Positions 15,147-18,793 of a stretch of DNA of 18,793 nucleotides are shown here, piece by piece. The notes under the pieces are model-generated. The model was not told the origin of the DNA and ran no database searches. It saw only the letters and a list, made by a program, of their open reading frames with translations. Every line of letters begins with the position of its first letter. Position 1 is the stretch's first letter. This stretch comes from Myxococcota bacterium (GTDB taxonomy: Bacteria; Myxococcota_A; UBA9160; PR03). The stretch lies in the NCBI GenBank assembly GCA_030066475.1, contig JASJBO010000071.1, forward strand, positions 1-18,793. Reading direction: 5' to 3'. Position numbers and translations under genes: made by a program.

Positions 15147-17132
15147 CTAGCCCCTCCCCGTGAAGCTCAGCCAGAACACCACGCACGCGGTCGTGAGCAG
15201 GGCCCGGCCTGCCGCGGCGGCGCCGAGCCGTCCGAGCCAGGCGTCGGCTCGCTCGACGCCCAGCGCGAACACCACGGCGAGCGGAGCGACCAGCCCGAGC
15301 AGGTAGGGCGCCTTGGCCTGGCCGAAGTACGGGAGCTGGAGCGTGAGCGACAGCATCGCGTAGCCCATGGCGAACTGGAGCACGAGCAGGAACGACCAGG
15401 CGGCGCGCGGCCCCGCCCCCGCGCCACGCCCCAGCGCGGTGCGCAGGGCGCGCGCGAGGCCGACCACCAGCAGCAGCGACAGCGGAATCGCGAGCCAGTA
15501 GCCGAGCGCCATCCAGTCCGGGTCGATGTGCGCGGGCGGAAGCGCGGCGCTGGCGCGCCCGGCGATCCAGCCGTCGCCCCAGAAGCTCGAGTAGAGGGCG
15601 TCCGCGAAGGAGTGGAAGCCCGACAGCACCGGCCGCTGCAGGGACTCGCCGAAGCCGAGGTAGTAGGCCGGCGTGTGGAAGCCCGGCCAGGACCACCATT
15701 GCTGGTCGGGGAGGTCCCAGTTGCCCACCACGGGCGTCCCGTAGAGCACGACGTTGCGGACGTAGAACCAGCCGCTCACGGCGAGCAGCGGGGCCGCCAG
15801 CGCGGCGGCCAGCGCCGCCAGCCGCGCCGGGCCCGCGCGCTCGACCAGCGCGACCTTGACCAGCACGAAGAAGCCGGCGACGGCGGTCACCACCGCCGCC
15901 GTGAGCTTGGTGAGCAGCGCCAGACCGAGCGCGAGGCCGAGCGCCGCGCCCCCGGCGAGCGTCGCGCGTGGCGCCACCAGCAGTCGCGTGGCGAGCAGTG
16001 CGGCCAGACCGAAACAGGCAGCGTGCAGCGCCTCGTTGGACAGGTAGGCGCCCATGTAGAGGTTGAGCGGCAGCGCTGCCGCGAACGCGACCGCCGCCGC
16101 CGACACCCCCGGGCGTCGGGGCGCCAGCAGCCGCGCCAGGCCGAACGCGAGCCAGATCTGCGCCAGGCCGGCCGCGAACGACGGCAGCTTCGCGCCCCAC
16201 CGCTCCGCGCTCGCGCCGGCCGGCGCGAGGGCCTCCTGGAGCGCGGCCACCGCCGCGTAGAAGAGCGGCGGGTGATAGGTCGACCAGCCCGCCGTGGGGA
16301 GCGGCAGCGCCCCTTCGCGGCGCAGGTGCTCGACGTAGACGATGTGGTTGGTGGCGTCGAAACCGGTGGTGAGCGGGATCGAGGCGAACTGCCCGATCCC
16401 GATGCCCAGCCAGACCCCGTGCGCGACGGTCAGCACCAGCCACGGCAGCCACTCGGGAGACACCCGCTCGCGCCACCACGCCCAGGCCAGCCACGCCAGG
16501 CCGAACACCACCAGCAGGATCTCCCAGCGCTTCGCGAGGGCCCGACCCGGGCTGGGTCCGGCGGGGGCGCTCGCGTGGAGGCGCGTGTCGTCGGGACGCG
16601 CCGCCGGCCGCGACGCGCCCCCGTCCACCGACACCGACCAGCTCGCGTCCGTCTCGACCGCCTCGTCCCGGAGCGAGAGCCGGGCGCGCAGCAGTGGCGG
16701 CCCGCGCGGGTTCCACACCTCGACCTCGAGCCGGTTCTCGCCCGCGCGCAGCGCCGCGGCGACGTCGCCGCCGCGCGGCGTCCGCCAGCTCGCCGCCGCA
16801 TCGGAGCCGAGGACCTCGGCGCCGTTGAGGCGCGCCGAGAAGTGACGCGCGGCCTCGATGCGCAGGGCGGACGCGGCCGGGACCTCGTCGAGCACGAACG
16901 TGCGGACGAAGCGCGCGCGCGGCACGGTCGCCTGCCCGTACTGCTGCACGGCGGCATCGACGGGGCGCGACTCGGTGATCCAGCCCGCACCTTCCTGCGG
17001 CACGAGGAAGGTGATCTCGGGCGAGGTGGCGCAGCGCCAGCCCAGCAGGCCGGCCGAGCCGAGCAGGAGCAGCACCGCACCGGCGCGCTGGAGACGCTCC
17101 GCGGCTGTGGGACTCGGGCGCAGATCGGCCAT
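15147..17132 (-). CDS. GT-C membrane glycosyltransferase (GT39/DUF2142-like) with N-terminal beta-sandwich domain
   Basis: The 661-residue protein starts with one hydrophobic segment (about 15-34). A soluble beta-rich domain follows at about 40-170, containing RFVRTFVLDEVPAASALRIE, HFSARLNGAEVLG, DVAAALRAGENRLEVEVWN and GPPLLRARLSL. That pattern resembles the galactose-binding-like N-terminal domain of rhamnosidases. From about 203 on there are about ten further helices. The GT-C signature is TGFDATNHIVYVEHL, with D259 as the likely catalytic acidic residue in the first periplasmic loop of the core, followed by YHPPLFYA (H287). Such enzymes move a sugar from a polyprenyl-phosphate donor to an acceptor on the outer face of the inner membrane. 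The ATG at 17132 has no strong Shine-Dalgarno. It leads a three-gene run and is divergent from another GT-C gene. Confidence 0.88.
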   Translation of the reverse strand: MADLRPSPTAAERLQRAGAVLLLLGSAGLLGWRCATSPEITFLVPQEGAGWITESRPVDAAVQQYGQATVPRARFVRTFVLDEVPAASALRIEAARHFSARLNGAEVLGSDAAASWRTPRGGDVAAALRAGENRLEVEVWNPRGPPLLRARLSLRDEAVETDASWSVSVDGGASRPAARPDDTRLHASAPAGPSPGRALAKRWEILLVVFGLAWLAWAWWRERVSPEWLPWLVLTVAHGVWLGIGIGQFASIPLTTGFDATNHIVYVEHLRREGALPLPTAGWSTYHPPLFYAAVAALQEALAPAGASAERWGAKLPSFAAGLAQIWLAFGLARLLAPRRPGVSAAAVAFAAALPLNLYMGAYLSNEALHAACFGLAALLATRLLVAPRATLAGGAALGLALGLALLTKLTAAVVTAVAGFFVLVKVALVERAGPARLAALAAALAAPLLAVSGWFYVRNVVLYGTPVVGNWDLPDQQWWSWPGFHTPAYYLGFGESLQRPVLSGFHSFADALYSSFWGDGWIAGRASAALPPAHIDPDWMALGYWLAIPLSLLLVVGLARALRTALGRGAGAGPRAAWSFLLVLQFAMGYAMLSLTLQLPYFGQAKAPYLLGLVAPLAVVFALGVERADAWLGRLGAAAAGRALLTTACVVFWLSFTGRG

Positions 17133-17162
17133 CGTCAGGGGCGTGCTCTCCGCGAGCCGCGA

Positions 17163-17181
17163 AGCATACCAGCGGTATACT
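17163..17181. promoter_or_regulatory. Divergent promoter candidate between two GT-C genes
   Basis: TATACT at 17176-17181 (plus strand) and TATGCT at 17163-17168 (read on the minus strand) are -10-like boxes facing away from each other. They share the palindrome ATACC-AGC-GGTAT (17166-17178). Each would place transcription starts roughly 25-35 bp ahead of its gene start (17132 minus, 17222 plus). This AT island is striking within a 70% GC region. The -35 boxes are not recognisable, so an activator or another sigma factor may be needed. Confidence 0.45.
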
Positions 17182-17221
17182 CGCCCGCGCTTCGAGCTCC
17201 AGCCCGCGAGGACGACGCGCC

Positions 17222-18793
17222 ATCGATCGAGAAGCCGACAGCACTCCCTCGGAGTCCGCGACCCCGGCCCCTCTCGCGCTCGCCTCGACCCCGGGCAACC
17301 TGCTGCTGATCCTGCTGCTCTTCACCGGGCTCGGCTTTGCGGTCTACCTGCCCAGCTTCGCGGGCGGTCCGATCTCGGACGACTACGGCTACCTGTTGAA
17401 CCCGTACGTGACGGGGTTCTCGCTCGAGCTGGTGCCCGAGCTGCTCGACCCACGCAGCGACCTGACGCTGTTCCACAACAACTACGCGCCGATCCGGCCG
17501 CTGCTGCACGCGCTCGAGTGGCGGCTGTTCCCGCAGGACTCGACGCTGTACCACGCGGTCAACGTCCTGGCGCACACGGTGACCGCATGGCTGCTGGTGC
17601 TGCTGCTGGCGCAGGCGGGTCTGCCGCTGCTGTCCGCCACCTTCGGCGGGGCGGTGTTCCTGGTGCACCCCGCCAACGTCGAGGCGGTAGCGTGGATCTC
17701 GCAGCTCTGGAGCCCGGTCGCGCTCTCGCTCGCGCTCGGCGCGCTGCTCGCGCAGCGGCGCCGGCCGCTGCTGGCACTGCCGCTGTTCGCGCTCGCCATG
17801 CTCACCAAGCCGCTCGCGATCTGCGTGCTGGTGGTCGCACTGCTGCGCGAGTGGGCCTGGCGCACCGAGCCGCGCGGCGCGGCGCGCTGGATCACGGTGG
17901 CCGGCTGGCTGGTGGTGGCGGCCGCCGTGGGGGCCGCGGAGCTGGCCACCTTCTTCGCCTCGGCGTCCGCCGCGCGCGAGGCGTCTCATCCGGACGGGCT
18001 GGTGCTGGCCCGGACGCTGGTGGCCTCGGCTGGGCGCTACCTGGTGATGGCCGTCACCGGCTTCGGCGTCTCCGCGTTCCAGGAGCCGCGGCTCGCCCTG
18101 TCGTGGCTCGACCCGTGGTGGCTGCTCGGGCTGGCGGCGGGGACCGCGGTCGCCGTGCGCGCGCTGCGCGCCCTGGCGCAGGGGCGCGAGGAGGGCGCGT
18201 GGTGGGCCTGGGCGCCCGCCGCGTTCGTGCCGGTCTCGCAGATCTTCCCGTTCCTGTACCCCACGGCCGACCGCTACCTCTACTTCATCCTGCCCGGACT
18301 GCTGGGCGGAGCACTGCTCGCCGCGCTCGTGCTGTGGCCGCGCGTGGCGCCGGAGCGACGCCCCCTGGTGTCGCGCGCGCTCGCCCTCGGAGCCGTGGCG
18401 CTGGTGCTCGGCTTCGGAACCTGGAGCCGCGCGCGCGCCGAGATCTGGGTCTCCGAGGACCGCGTGCTGCTCGACGCCGCGCGGCACCATCCGGAGGGCG
18501 TCGCGGCGCACCTGTTCCGGGCACGCCGCGCAGCGCGCGAAGGCGATGTCGAGGCCGTCGTCGCCGCCATCGATTCGTGCCGGGCGCGGGGCTGGGACTA
18601 CTGGAACTTCCTGGTCCAGCACCCCGACTTCGAGCCGGTGCGCTCGCTGCCGCGCTTCCGCGCGCTGATCGCAGACATCGCCGGGGAGTCGATCGCGTCG
18701 ATGGAGGGGCGGGCGCGGCGTACCCAGTTCGAGCTGCGCGACCAGGCCGAGGCGCACCGGGTGCGCGGCGAGTACGAGGACGGCGTCGCCGCG
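17222..18793 (+). CDS. TMTC/O-mannosyltransferase-like GT-C protein with TPR tail, 3' end cut by window
   Basis: The frame is open from the upstream region to the right edge, giving at least 524 residues. The first helix is LLLILLLFTGLGFAVYLPSF, followed by the periplasmic acidic pair ISDDYGYLLNPY (D53, D54) typical of PMT/TMTC GT-C enzymes. Further family marks are VHPANVEAVAWISQLWSP and FPFLYPTADRYLYFILPG. After the last helix (VALVLGFGTWSRARAEIWVS) the chain becomes soluble and TPR-like (HHPEGVAAHLFRARRAAREG; HPDFEPVRSLPRFRALIADI). It probably transfers a polyprenyl-linked sugar to protein or another envelope acceptor. No ATG, GTG or TTG lies in frame before the acidic pair. The boundary given is the ATC at 17222, nine bases after GAGGA (17208-17212), and is uncertain. 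Confidence 0.85.
   Translation, partial: MDREADSTPSESATPAPLALASTPGNLLLILLLFTGLGFAVYLPSFAGGPISDDYGYLLNPYVTGFSLELVPELLDPRSDLTLFHNNYAPIRPLLHALEWRLFPQDSTLYHAVNVLAHTVTAWLLVLLLAQAGLPLLSATFGGAVFLVHPANVEAVAWISQLWSPVALSLALGALLAQRRRPLLALPLFALAMLTKPLAICVLVVALLREWAWRTEPRGAARWITVAGWLVVAAAVGAAELATFFASASAAREASHPDGLVLARTLVASAGRYLVMAVTGFGVSAFQEPRLALSWLDPWWLLGLAAGTAVAVRALRALAQGREEGAWWAWAPAAFVPVSQIFPFLYPTADRYLYFILPGLLGGALLAALVLWPRVAPERRPLVSRALALGAVALVLGFGTWSRARAEIWVSEDRVLLDAARHHPEGVAAHLFRARRAAREGDVEAVVAAIDSCRARGWDYWNFLVQHPDFEPVRSLPRFRALIADIAGESIASMEGRARRTQFELRDQAEAHRVRGEYEDGVAA

Noticed and set aside
14556..17309. Long plus-strand open frame opposite the GT-C and regulator genes
   Set aside because: It is Q/R/H-rich shadow sequence; the minus strand carries the real domains.

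Overview
This is a GC-rich window (roughly 70% G+C by eye) from a bacterial chromosome. Gram-negative character is supported by a complete inner-membrane RND pump with its periplasmic adaptor. The mixture of an H+-pyrophosphatase, an IlvX-like TPP enzyme, GT-C membrane glycosyltransferases and TPR proteins would suit a myxobacterial, Binatota-like or other former 'deltaproteobacterial' lineage. That placement is inference, because the window holds no rRNA or other phylogenetic marker.

Layout. (1) 1-1763: a two-gene plus-strand unit, a carboxymuconolactone-decarboxylase-family protein and an AHL-lactonase-like metallo-beta-lactamase-fold hydrolase. It is bounded by inverted copies of one short GC-rich repeat family: a 42-bp tandem array on the left and a ~79-bp array on the right. 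(2) 1712-5162, minus strand: a K+-independent H+-translocating pyrophosphatase followed 13 bp later by an APC amino-acid permease whose last codons and stop lie in the repeat. (3) 5308-6888, plus strand: an IlvX-like acetolactate-synthase-family TPP enzyme. (4) About 6900-7440, minus strand: a decayed TPR gene, truncated at both ends and shifted at a C8/G8 run. (5) 7461-13190, minus strand: a tightly packed efflux operon in the order TetR regulator, lipoprotein membrane-fusion protein, RND pump and S33-type alpha/beta hydrolase. Junctions are ATGA and GTGA overlaps and a 2-nt gap, and there is a palindromic operator candidate ahead of tetR. (6) 13274-17132, minus strand: a GT-C glycosyltransferase with an N-terminal carbohydrate-binding-like domain, a small HTH/zinc-ribbon regulator and a FAD-dependent oxidoreductase. 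(7) 17222 to the right edge, plus strand: a second GT-C protein of the TMTC/O-mannosyltransferase-like type, cut by the window end, with no ATG, GTG or TTG start in frame. It is divergent from the first GT-C gene across 89 bp that hold back-to-back -10-like boxes.

How the parts may work together. The pyrophosphatase builds a proton gradient from PPi, and the next gene is a secondary amino-acid transporter. The efflux operon looks self-regulated and couples export to a hydrolase that could modify the exported compound. The two divergent GT-C genes suggest a shared envelope-glycosylation role using lipid-linked sugars. No CRISPR array, tRNA, rRNA, integrase or transposase was seen. The least explained signals are the repeat family around the lactone-type cassette, the divergent GT-C locus with its odd start codon, and the efflux-hydrolase operon.
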